Made by a program: the position numbers and the translations under genes. Below the pieces are notes generated by a model. That model was not told where the DNA came from, searched no databases, and was given only the letters and a program-made list of their open reading frames with translations. Source: an uncultured Verrucomicrobiota bacterium (GTDB lineage Bacteria > Verrucomicrobiota > Kiritimatiellia > RFP12 > UBA3636). From it: a stretch of DNA of 37,968 nucleotides. The stretch spans positions 1 to 37,968 of the forward strand of contig CASFKR010000007.1 in NCBI GenBank assembly GCA_949295265.1, read 5' to 3'. Shown here piece by piece: positions 24,561-32,292 of this stretch. Every line of letters starts with the position of its first letter. Position 1 is the stretch's first letter.

Positions 24561-25371
24561 ACTGTCCCACACCCGACGCAGGCTCCTGAGCCTGTTCAAC
24601 CTTCTGCGAGTCTTGCTGTTCGGCAGTAGGTTGAATCGCCGCTTCCTGTTGCGGTTCTGCAACAGGTTCTTGTTCAGCAACATGCGGTACTGTGGCCTCC
24701 GCACTGACAGAAGTCTGCGCCTCCGGCCCTTCTGTCTGTGAAGGGACGGCTGGAGTAGGCTCAGAAACTGGCTCTGTGGCGTTCGCAGGTTCTCCGGCGC
24801 CAGTTGCCGCCTGTCCTTGTTCAACCGCCTCCTGAGAACCCTGCCGGGCGTCAGAACCCGTTTTCTGTTTGGCGGTTCCTTCGACTGCTCCATCGTACGG
24901 ATTCTGCTCTCCGGCGGCTTCGAACATCGCGTCTTCCGTTTTCTTCAGGTCAACGTCCTGCGCCTCAGCCTGAGCCGCATCTGCCGCTATCTGTTCTTCC
25001 GGAGATGGCGGCAACAGTTCACCGAAAGAAAAGTCGAACCCTTCATCGGTATAAGACATCCATTGCTCGTCTTGGTCCTCCTGCTCGCTCTGCTCAGGAG
25101 TGACAGCCAAGCGCATGGCTCTGTCACGCAAACCTTTCAGTTCGCGGATCTTTTTAATCGCACGGGCTTTCGTGTAAAGTCTGGAACGCGCTCCCCAGTG
25201 AAGATTATCACCAAAGATTCCTTCCAAGAGTCTGAGCGCGCCTTCGTCTTCAAGGAGTTTTCCTGCTTCGCGGTTTACAACGTAGTCAGGTTCGCTGGTA
25301 TATCCATGGTCGATGTCGTTTCGAAGTGCGATAAGATTGTCACGGAATGCAATCTGCCCTATCTGTCTGCC
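24561..25371 (-). pseudogene. Remnant of an unrecognised gene, truncated at both ends
   Basis: An open minus-strand frame runs from just after a TAG (25374-25372) with no ATG, GTG or TTG near its 5' end. It begins with protein-like sequence (FRDNLIALRNDIDHGYTSEP, then YVVNREAGKLLEDEGALRLL, IFGDNLHWGARSRLYTKARA). It then turns into a long acidic Glu/Gln/Ala/Pro-rich region (about 24600-25060). After VGQF (about 24566) it runs into the dispersed repeat and stops only at 24361, inside the GH94 3' end. Both natural ends are therefore missing. GC content is about 50%, well below the neighbours (over 60%). The charged helical part plus acidic linker resembles large mobile-element proteins, but I cannot assign a family. 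Confidence 0.55.
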
Positions 25372-25379
25372 CTATCTGT
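25354..25379. repeat. 13-bp tandem duplication at the junction of two gene remnants
   Basis: CTGCCCTATCTGT occurs twice head to tail (25354-25366 and 25367-25379). The open part of the minus-strand remnant ends and the plus-strand remnant begins exactly here, which marks the recombination joint. Confidence 0.8.
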
Positions 25380-25892
25380 GGGACGATGCCAAAGATCCGG
25401 GCGAAGCGTATCTGATTGGCGATTTTGTCTGCCTGTTCGCCGTACAGCCCCGCTGGATGGATTACTTTCTTCTGGATCGGGCCCTGAAAAAAAGGGGAGA
25501 TTACCAAAGACGAATATGACAAGGAAGCACAGCCTTTTCTGTCGGGCAAGGCGGTTTTCACCTACCCCTACCTGTTGAGCTGTTTCTGGCATCCCCGGCT
25601 GCTGGGAGACGAAATATTGCCGGTTCCGGCCAAGGTCTATGCGATTGAGTACAGCCCGGCAAGCAAGAATGAGCCGTATCACTGCTGCTGGCTTCCCGAC
25701 TGCCATTAGAATTACGGCGTTCTCCCGGAACCCGTCACGCGGGAAAGTGTTCTGGCAGCCTTTCTGAATGCGGCGACAGACGGCCATCCGGAACAGGCCA
25801 AACACATCGGTCCATTGCGGGAAGGCCTCTGGCTGGTGGTGCACCGCGACCCGCCTCCCGGAGAAAAGACCGTTGGCGACGCGAGGAAATAG
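25367..25892 (+). pseudogene. Broken hypothetical gene with frameshift and in-frame stop
   Basis: Protein-like plus-strand sequence starts without a start codon (PYLWDDAKDPGEAYLIGDFV, then RWMDYFLLDRALKK). It changes frame at an A7 tract (25487-25493). With six A the reading continues smoothly as KKGEITKDEYDKEAQPFLSG, so this is a +1 slip. It then runs through YLLSCFWHPRLLGDEILPVP to a TAG at 25707-25709, and on through GPLREGLWLVVHRDPPPGEK to TAG at 25890-25892. There are three lesions: missing 5' end, frameshift, premature stop. The Cys/Trp-rich composition and about 55% GC differ from the neighbours. No family recognised. It ends 28 bp before the convergent priA stop. Confidence 0.7.
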
Positions 25893-25919
25893 CGCGGCGG
25901 CGTTTTCCGCGGAAACGGG

Positions 25920-28157
25920 TCAGGGGACGGTAAGCGCGTCGACGTCGATGGCGACGGAGAGCCCGTGCGGGACGGGGCAGGCCGCCATCGCCGTGCGCAG
26001 ACGCGTCAGGAGGAGCCGCGGACTTTCCCCGCGCAGTGTCATCTGGTACAGATAGAGCCCTTTGGCTTTTTCGATGCTCGCCGGACCGGGTTCGCCCACC
26101 ACAAAGGCGTCGCCGCCCGGGCCGATGACCTTCGCGAACGCTTCGGCATATTGCCGCGTCTGCTCCGCGTCTTCGCCCTTGAACGTCACGCAGATGAAGT
26201 GCGTATACGGGGGGTAATGGAGTGCGGCGCGCTGCTGGAGCTCCTCCTGCGCAAAGGCGACGAAATTTTCGGTCCGCGCCAGTTCAATGGCGGGCGCTTC
26301 CGGCGTGGCGGTCTGCACGATGACCGTTCCGGGCTTGACGCCGCGGCCGACCCGGCCCGCCATTTGCGCGATGAGCTGGAAGGTGCGTTCGGAGGCGCGA
26401 AAATCGGGGACGGACAGGCTGATATCGGCGTTGAGAATCCCGGCGAGCGTCACATTCGGGAAATCGAGTCCCTTGGCAATCATCTGCGTCCCGATGAGAA
26501 TGTCGGTCTGCCCGGCGCGGAACCGTCCGAGGATTTCCTCGTGGGAAGCCTTGCGCGTCGTGACATCCAGATCCATGCGCTCAATGCGGGCGGAGGGAAA
26601 GAGGCGTTGCGCGATGGTCTCGACGCGCTGGGTGCCGAAACCGCTTTCGCGATACTGATCGGACCCGCATTGCGGACAGACTTTCGGCTTGGGCCGGTAG
26701 GCGCCGCAGAGGTGGCAGCGGAGCACCTGGTCGTCGCGGTGATACGTCATGCTGACGGAGCAGTTTTCGCACGTCTCGGTATACCCGCATGCCGGGCAGG
26801 AGATGGTGGGCGCATAGCCGCGGCGGTTCAGGAAGAGCATCACCTGCTCGCCGGCATCGAGGCAGCGGTGGATTTCCTGAATCAGCACATCGGAAAAGAG
26901 CGGACGCCTGCCGCCGGCGCGCGCGGTTTCCGCCCGCATATCCGCCAGCACGGTATGGGGCATTTCCTGCGCGGCGGCCCGGTGCCGCAGCGTGGACAGC
27001 AGGTACTTACCCGTCTGCGCATTGTGCCAGCTCTCGAGCGAAGGCGTTGCTGAAGCCAGCACGATGGCGCATCCTTCGAGGTGGGCGCGCATCACGGCGA
27101 CGTCGCGGCCCTGATAGCGCGGCGGAGAATCCTCCTGCTTGTAGCTGAATTCCTGCTCTTCATCGACAACAATGAGGCCGAGACGCGCGACAGGCGCAAA
27201 GAGCGCCGAACGCGGTCCCACGGCGACGCGCGCCTCGCCGGAGCGGATGCGCTGCCACTCGTCGTGGCGCTCGCCGGTGCTCAGGTTGCTGTGCAGCACG
27301 GCGACGGTATCCCCGAAGCGAGAGACGAACCGCCGGATGGTCTGCGGCGTGAGCGAAATCTCCGGCACGAGGACGATGGCGCCGCCGCCCTTGCTGAGCA
27401 CTTCGGCAATCGCCTGGAGAAAAACCTCGGTCTTACCGCTGGCGGTGACGCCGTGGAGCAGCACGGGCTTCGGCGCAGGGGATGCCGCGGTGCCGTCCGG
27501 ATGGAGTGCGGCGCAGTGCGCCAGTTCGCCGCGGATGAGCTCGAGCGCGGTGCGCTGCTCCTCCGTGAGCGGAAGCGGCGAGGTGCGCAGAATGGTCCGC
27601 CCGGCGAGCGGATTGCGCCGCGCGATTTTCTCCTCGATGACGACGAGGCCGTCGCGCGCCATGCGCCGGAGGCGCGCCGCCGAAAAATGCCACGCGCGGC
27701 AGAAGCCCGCGAGCAGTTCCGTCCCGTCGCCGAGCCGCTCGAGCACCTCGCGGTCCTTCGGCGCCGGCTCCAGGAGTCGGCCCTGCGCCGGAGCGGCGCG
27801 CACCGTGAGCTGGCGCTTGAAACCGTCGGAAAGGACGCCGCCGCGCACATCGGGCGGAAACATGAATTTGAGGCAGCGCTCCAGCGGCGCCAGATAGTAG
27901 GCGGCCATCCATTTGGCGAGGCGCAGCAGCGCCGGGGAAACGAGCGGCTCGCCGTCGGCAACGCCGAGAATCGGCTTGAGCGTCCCTGCATACGCCGTGG
28001 CGTCGGAAAGCTCCATCACGAAGCCGTCCAGTTCGCGGTTGCCGAAGCTGATGCGCACGAGCGTACCCGGCTGCACCCGCGCGGCAAACGCCTCCGGCAC
28101 CTCGTAGTCGAAGGTACGCCCCAAGGCGGCGTCCGTTGCTACCCGCGCCACTTTCAT
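25920..28157 (-). CDS. priA: Primosomal protein N', replication restart helicase PriA
   Basis: Recognises stalled forks and reloads the replicative helicase. The 745-residue chain has an N-terminal DNA 3'-end-binding domain (RTFDYEVPE, RVQPGTLVRISFGNRELDGFV). Walker A is GVTASGKTEVF, and helicase motif II reads DEEQ where PriA usually has DEEH, followed by FSYKQEDSPPRYQGRDVA. The four-pair zinc module is CPACGYTETCENC then CHLCGAYRPKPKVCPQCG. The C-terminal helicase motifs include GTQMIAKGLDFPNVTL and QMAGRVGRG. Length is normal. It is the last gene of the gmk-coaC-kinase-priA run, 24 bp after the kinase stop; no SD. Confidence 0.95.
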   Translation of the reverse strand: MKVARVATDAALGRTFDYEVPEAFAARVQPGTLVRISFGNRELDGFVMELSDATAYAGTLKPILGVADGEPLVSPALLRLAKWMAAYYLAPLERCLKFMFPPDVRGGVLSDGFKRQLTVRAAPAQGRLLEPAPKDREVLERLGDGTELLAGFCRAWHFSAARLRRMARDGLVVIEEKIARRNPLAGRTILRTSPLPLTEEQRTALELIRGELAHCAALHPDGTAASPAPKPVLLHGVTASGKTEVFLQAIAEVLSKGGGAIVLVPEISLTPQTIRRFVSRFGDTVAVLHSNLSTGERHDEWQRIRSGEARVAVGPRSALFAPVARLGLIVVDEEQEFSYKQEDSPPRYQGRDVAVMRAHLEGCAIVLASATPSLESWHNAQTGKYLLSTLRHRAAAQEMPHTVLADMRAETARAGGRRPLFSDVLIQEIHRCLDAGEQVMLFLNRRGYAPTISCPACGYTETCENCSVSMTYHRDDQVLRCHLCGAYRPKPKVCPQCGSDQYRESGFGTQRVETIAQRLFPSARIERMDLDVTTRKASHEEILGRFRAGQTDILIGTQMIAKGLDFPNVTLAGILNADISLSVPDFRASERTFQLIAQMAGRVGRGVKPGTVIVQTATPEAPAIELARTENFVAFAQEELQQRAALHYPPYTHFICVTFKGEDAEQTRQYAEAFAKVIGPGGDAFVVGEPGPASIEKAKGLYLYQMTLRGESPRLLLTRLRTAMAACPVPHGLSVAIDVDALTVP

Positions 28158-28181
28158 CCTGCGCCATCTCCGGGGCGGACG

Positions 28182-29465
28182 CTACTCCGCCAACTGGCCC
28201 TTTTCGAGGACGATGGGATCGTAGGGGCTGGCCAGCACCCAGTCCGCACCGAACACCGCAAGCACGTCCTTCATGAACGCGGTCACGCCCGGATAGCGGT
28301 CCGAAGGCTCGGCGGCGGTGGCGCGCGAAAGAACGGCGGCGAGCTCCGGCGGCAGCGCCTCGAAGGTGGGTGCCACGCCCTGCAGGAGCGCTTCCGGCGT
28401 TGTATCCGGCGGATACGGGAAGTACCCGGTGAGCAGCAGATAGGTGAGAATGCCCAGCGCAAACTGGTCTGTTGCCGGGCCCACCACTTCGCCGCGCAGC
28501 TGCTCGGGGCTCATGTAGGCGGGCGTGCCGACGATGTAGCCCTGCGCATCGGTGGCGGCGGAGTTCAGGGTCGCACTGCCCCAGTCGATGATCTTCAGTT
28601 CACCCGCCTCGGATACGTAGATATTCTCCGGCTTGATGTCCTGGTGAATGACGTTGTGCGAGTGCGCATACTCGAAGGCGGACGAAAGCTGCATCAGGAT
28701 GCGGCAGACCGTTGCCGGGGAAAAACAGCCGTACTCGATGACCAGATCGCGGAGCGAACTGCCGCGGACGTTTTCCATGACGATGTAGGAACACCCGTTG
28801 TAGGCGCTGAAGGTGTACAGCCGCAGGATGAACCGATGCGAAAGCTGCATCGTGATGCGCGCCTCATTTTTGAAGGCGCGCAGCGTATCCTCGTCCGCCA
28901 CCAGTTTCGGGTTGATGACCTTGATGGCCACATCCATGTCGAGGAAGCGGTCCCGCGCGAGAAAAACGGTTCCCGTACCGCCGGAGCCGAGCACTTCGCG
29001 CAGTTCGTAGAGATTCGGATCGGGGCCGTGCGCATGCTCGCCGACTCCGCCGACGGCCGCAAAGGAGCCGACGCCGCCGTTGACCGTCGCCTTCCGCCAA
29101 GCGTCCACCAGCACGGAAGCCGTTTTGCGCAGCGAAATGCCGTTCCACGGCTTGTAGACAATCGAGCCGGGCATTTCCAGCTGCTCGAGCAGACGCCGCG
29201 CCATGGGCTCCTGCACATGGGCGCACGCCAGCAGCACGCGCACCTGCGGCGAAGTCGTGCGCGCAATTTTGCAGATGCGCTCCAGGTCGTGCTGCGGCAA
29301 CGAAAGATCCGCCAAAACAACCGCCAGCATCATCGTGGAGGCGGCATGGACGGCCATCGGCACATTGGAGACGAGCACGACGATGCGGTCCGGACTTTCC
29401 AGAAACTTCCGGACCGGTGAAACAGCCTGCGGATCGATAGCCAAAATGGTGGCGGGCGTGCTCAT
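28182..29465 (-). CDS. Receiver domain-Ser/Thr protein kinase fusion
   Basis: The 427-residue chain joins two signalling modules. Residues 1-125 look like a CheY-type receiver: ILAID (one acidic residue, Asp11), VVLADLSLP with the probable phosphoacceptor Asp53, and YKPWN with the conserved Lys105. The usual Thr is absent (LLACAH). A Gly-rich linker leads to a Hanks-type kinase (about 150-400): GSGGTGTVFLARD, VAIKVI (Lys182), Glu201, HQDIKPEN (Asp276, Lys278, Asn281), DWG instead of DFG (294-296), and GTPAYMSPEQL. Catalytic residues are intact, so activity is likely. HQD rather than HRD suggests no need for activation-loop phosphorylation. No membrane segment. Its ATG overlaps the coaC stop (ATGA). 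The frame is open upstream only as a coaC shadow. Confidence 0.85.
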   Translation of the reverse strand: MSTPATILAIDPQAVSPVRKFLESPDRIVVLVSNVPMAVHAASTMMLAVVLADLSLPQHDLERICKIARTTSPQVRVLLACAHVQEPMARRLLEQLEMPGSIVYKPWNGISLRKTASVLVDAWRKATVNGGVGSFAAVGGVGEHAHGPDPNLYELREVLGSGGTGTVFLARDRFLDMDVAIKVINPKLVADEDTLRAFKNEARITMQLSHRFILRLYTFSAYNGCSYIVMENVRGSSLRDLVIEYGCFSPATVCRILMQLSSAFEYAHSHNVIHQDIKPENIYVSEAGELKIIDWGSATLNSAATDAQGYIVGTPAYMSPEQLRGEVVGPATDQFALGILTYLLLTGYFPYPPDTTPEALLQGVAPTFEALPPELAAVLSRATAAEPSDRYPGVTAFMKDVLAVFGADWVLASPYDPIVLEKGQLAE

Positions 29466-30031
29466 CCGTGCAGACACGCCTCCGTTGCGGCGAAAATCAC
29501 AGGCGGCTCCGGCATGCGCCCCTTGCCTTCGGTGGCGCAGGCCAGCTCGCCGGTATCGGCCTCCAGAATGGTTACCCCGTACGAGCGGAGCCGCGCGATA
29601 TTGTCCTGCGTGGCGGGGTTTACGAGCATGCCGGTATTCATCGCGGGTGCGAGGAGTTTCGGCTTGCGGCAAGCCAGCGCGAGGCTGCTGAGCAGGTCAT
29701 CGGCAAGTCCGCAGGCCATTTTCGCCATCACATTGGCGGTGCAGGGGGCGATGACGAAGACGTCGCACCAGTCGGCGAGGCTCACATGTTCCGGCACCCA
29801 TCCGCCGGAGCGGTGGAACAGGTCGCACTCCACGGGGCGCCGCGAAAGCGTCTGGAACGTCAGCGTCCCCACAAACTCGGTGGCGGCGCGCGTCATGACA
29901 ACGCTCACCTCCGCCCCGGCCTTCACGTACAAACGGGTCAGTTCGCAGGCCTTGTAGGCGGCAATGGACCCCGTCACGCCGAGGACGATTTTCTTTCCGG
30001 CGAGCGGGCTTGTTTCCGGCGGTTGCGTCAT
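29462..30031 (-). CDS. coaC: Phosphopantothenoylcysteine decarboxylase (CoaC only)
   Basis: FMN enzyme that decarboxylates phosphopantothenoylcysteine to phosphopantetheine in CoA synthesis. The 189-residue protein has GVTGSIAAYKACELTR, then EHVSLADWCD with the catalytic His, and APCTANVMAKMACGLADDLL. The PAMNTGMLVNPATQDN clamp motif follows, with the later GELACATEGKGRMPEP flap. Bacterial enzymes are usually bifunctional CoaBC of about 400 residues; here the CoaB ligase half is missing and the chain ends in a stop that overlaps the kinase gene. A separate coaB must exist elsewhere. The start at 30031 lies just before the flavoprotein fold; the frame is open upstream without coding features. 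Other HFCD flavoproteins (UbiX, EpiD) are less likely given the gmk/priA context. Confidence 0.88.
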   Translation of the reverse strand: MTQPPETSPLAGKKIVLGVTGSIAAYKACELTRLYVKAGAEVSVVMTRAATEFVGTLTFQTLSRRPVECDLFHRSGGWVPEHVSLADWCDVFVIAPCTANVMAKMACGLADDLLSSLALACRKPKLLAPAMNTGMLVNPATQDNIARLRSYGVTILEADTGELACATEGKGRMPEPPVIFAATEACLHG

Positions 30032-30095
30032 TTCAGTGAAATCTCCGTGAAGAATCCATGCGGATGCGGGCGGCGGCCGCGCGTCGGGGGAGCGC

Positions 30096-30701
30096 TCAGC
30101 GCAACGCCTTTTCGAGCAAAAGGGTGCGCAGTTCCCGGTACGCCCGGTCGAGGTCATCGTTGACGACGATGGCGGCAAATTCGTGGCGGTGCGCCCGCTC
30201 GCCCGCGGCATTGTTCAGGCGTTGCTCGATGACCTCAGGCGCGTCCTCCGCGCGCTTGACGAGCCGCCGGCGCAGTTCGTCCAGACTCGGCACATCGATG
30301 AAAACATCGAAAAAGGCGCGGCGCAGAAGCGAGTCCTCCGGCTCCTTGGCGATGAGCGCGCGCACCTGCGCCGCCCCCGCCACATCGATATCCAGCAGGA
30401 GCGAACAGCCGCGCCGCATCGGCTCTTCCACCGCCGACCGGAGCGTCCCGTACTGATGCCCGTGCACCACCGCATGCTCGAGAAATTCGCCCGCCGCAAC
30501 CCGCCGGTCGAACTCCGCATCCGTGAGAAAATGGTACGCCTCGCCATCGCGTTCCTGGCCGCGCGGCGCCCGCGTCGTGCACGACACCGAGTACGTAAAA
30601 CAGGCGAACTCCTCCCGCAACCGGCGGATGAGCGTGGATTTGCCGGCTCCGGAAGGTGCCGTCAAAACAAGGAAAACAGGATGGGGAAGCGTGCCGGACA
30701 T
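30096..30701 (-). CDS. gmk: Guanylate kinase
   Basis: Phosphorylates GMP to GDP. The 201-residue protein has the P-loop APSGAGKST (15-23), the GMP-binding region SCTTRAPRGQERDGEAYHFL and EFLEHAVVHGHQYGT, then LLLDIDVAGAAQV. Length matches the family. First gene of the minus-strand run, 64 bp before coaC. rpoZ, often between gmk and coaBC, is absent. No SD before the ATG; a probable promoter lies 31-59 bp upstream. Confidence 0.95.
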   Translation of the reverse strand: MSGTLPHPVFLVLTAPSGAGKSTLIRRLREEFACFTYSVSCTTRAPRGQERDGEAYHFLTDAEFDRRVAAGEFLEHAVVHGHQYGTLRSAVEEPMRRGCSLLLDIDVAGAAQVRALIAKEPEDSLLRRAFFDVFIDVPSLDELRRRLVKRAEDAPEVIEQRLNNAAGERAHRHEFAAIVVNDDLDRAYRELRTLLLEKALR

Positions 30702-30731
30702 AGGCGGTTGAGGAGATTGGGAACTGCGCGA

Positions 30732-30760
30732 AATCTAACAAAAGGGGTGCGCATGCGCAA
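30732..30760 (-). promoter_or_regulatory. Probable promoter of gmk with overlapping palindrome
   Basis: On the minus strand TTGCGC (30760-30755) and TAGATT (30737-30732) are 17 bp apart, with a TG extension before the -10. A perfect 12-bp palindrome, TGCGCATGCGCA (30748-30759), overlaps the -35 and could be an operator. Confidence 0.45.
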
Positions 30761-30837
30761 GCGTTCACGCGCGCGCAACGTCCCGCGGCGGTGTGTGCTC
30801 ACGGTGCGTCCAATCCCCTGTTTTGCGGCGGGCTCGC

Positions 30838-30866
30838 TTGCTTTTCGACCCTCTTTGTGGGAGAAT
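30838..30866 (+). promoter_or_regulatory. Weak candidate promoter of purA
   Basis: TTGCTT (30838-30843) and GAGAAT (30861-30866) with 17-bp spacing. Both boxes are imperfect; a start near 30873 would leave a leader of about 95 nt. Confidence 0.3.
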
Positions 30867-30931
30867 TTTTGCCCTCTTTCCGGCGGGGGCTGACACGCCT
30901 CTGACGGCTCGTTCACAGAACTCTGACCCAT

Positions 30932-30960
30932 CCCGGCATGCGAAGCCGGGCTTTTGAGGA
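30932..30960 (+). promoter_or_regulatory. purA leader hairpin and Shine-Dalgarno
   Basis: A CCCGGC/GCCGGG stem (30932-30937, 30945-30950) with a 7-nt loop is followed by CTTTT, then GAGGA (30956-30960) 8 nt before the purA ATG. The hairpin plus U-run next to the SD could act as a weak terminator or attenuator. Confidence 0.45.
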
Positions 30961-30968
30961 AACCTGCG

Positions 30969-32258
30969 ATGGCAACAGCAATTGTCGGCGCCAACTGGGG
31001 CGACGAAGGCAAAGGTAAAATGACGGATCTGCTGGCGGCGAATTCCGATATCGTCGTCCGTTTCCAGGGCGGCAGCAATGCCGGACATACCATCATCAAC
31101 GACTTTGGCCGCTTCGCCCTCCACCTGTTGCCGTCCGGCTGCTTCAACCCCGCCGTCACCAACGTCATCGGTCCGGGCGTTGCGCTGAACATCCGCGCCT
31201 TCCAGAAGGAACTCACCGATCTGCAGGCCGCCGGCATCCGCCCCAACATCATTGTGAGCGACCGCGCGCAGGTGCTGCTGGACATCCACAAACAGCTCGA
31301 CGCGCTCGAAGAGGAGCGGCTCGGCAAAGCCGGCTTCGGCTCCACCAAATCGGGGATCGCCCCCTTCTACGCGGACAAGTTTTCGAAAATCGGCTTCCAG
31401 GTCTGCGAGTTGTTCTTCCTCGATGAAATGGAAGACCGCATCCGCCTGTTCTGCGACCGCAAAAACCCGATGCTGACGACGGTGTACGGGCGCCCGGCGC
31501 TCGATCCGGTTCAAATTAAGCAGGAACTCGCGGAACTCGCCGACATCATCCGCCCCTTCGCCCGCGATACCAACCACTTCTTCCGCGAAGCCGTGCGCGA
31601 AGGCAAGCGCATCCTCCTCGAAGGGCAGCTCGGCACCCTGAAGGACCCCGACCACGGCATCTACCCGATGGTCACCTCCTCTTCGCCGCTGGCCGGGTAC
31701 GCCGCCATCGGCGCGGGGCTTCCGCCGTACGAAATCAAGGACGTCATCACCGTCGTCAAAGCCTATTCCAGCGCCGTCGGTGCGGGTCCGTTCGTCTCGG
31801 AGATTTTCGGGGACGAGGCGGAGGCACTCCGCCGCCACGGGGGCGACAAGGGCGAATACGGTGCCACGACGGGGCGGCCGCGCCGCGTCGGCTGGTTCGA
31901 CGTTCCGGCCACCCGCTACGGATGCCAGATGCAGGGCGCGACGGAAATCGCCCTGACGCTCGTCGATGCGCTCAGCTATCTCGATGAAATCCCGGTCTGC
32001 GTGGGCTACGAGGTTGACGGCAAGCGCATCGACTACTTCCCCGCAACGCCCTACCTCTACAAGGCCAAGCCCATCCTCGAAACGCTCCCCGGCTGGAAGA
32101 CCGACATCCGCGGCGCCCGCGACTGGGACGCGCTCCCGAAAGCCGCCCGCGACTACGTCGAATATATCGAGCGCTGCCTCGGCGTTCCCGTCACCTTCTT
32201 CTCAACGGGTCCCGGGCGCGACGACATCATCCTCCGCCACGGCCGTACCCTCGGCTGA
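30969..32258 (+). CDS. purA: Adenylosuccinate synthetase
   Basis: Joins IMP and aspartate with GTP to adenylosuccinate. The 429-residue protein begins with the P-loop-like GANWGDEGKGK (catalytic Asp), then GGSNAGHT (catalytic His), LEGQLGTLKDPDHGIYP and a C-terminal GWFDVP block. The ATG at 30969 is selected because GAGGA lies 8 nt upstream and the conserved start MATAIVGANWG begins there; the frame extends five codons further to a TTG. purB follows after 34 bp, giving both enzymes from IMP to AMP together. Confidence 0.96.
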   Translation: MATAIVGANWGDEGKGKMTDLLAANSDIVVRFQGGSNAGHTIINDFGRFALHLLPSGCFNPAVTNVIGPGVALNIRAFQKELTDLQAAGIRPNIIVSDRAQVLLDIHKQLDALEEERLGKAGFGSTKSGIAPFYADKFSKIGFQVCELFFLDEMEDRIRLFCDRKNPMLTTVYGRPALDPVQIKQELAELADIIRPFARDTNHFFREAVREGKRILLEGQLGTLKDPDHGIYPMVTSSSPLAGYAAIGAGLPPYEIKDVITVVKAYSSAVGAGPFVSEIFGDEAEALRRHGGDKGEYGATTGRPRRVGWFDVPATRYGCQMQGATEIALTLVDALSYLDEIPVCVGYEVDGKRIDYFPATPYLYKAKPILETLPGWKTDIRGARDWDALPKAARDYVEYIERCLGVPVTFFSTGPGRDDIILRHGRTLG

Positions 32259-32292
32259 GTTTTGCCCTTTTCATATCCAACTGCCGCTTCCC

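Noticed and set aside
25707-25709. Recoded amber codon or selenocysteine-like read-through in the plus-strand remnant
   Set aside because: The same remnant also has a frameshift and no start codon, and housekeeping genes here use TAG as a normal stop (e.g. parA, GH94).
24376-25920. Active transposon or prophage
   Set aside because: No transposase, integrase, terminal inverted repeats or phage structural gene could be seen; only remnants and a repeat.
27081-29420. A 779-codon plus-strand open frame opposite priA and the kinase
   Set aside because: Shadow of conserved minus-strand genes; no recognisable motif.
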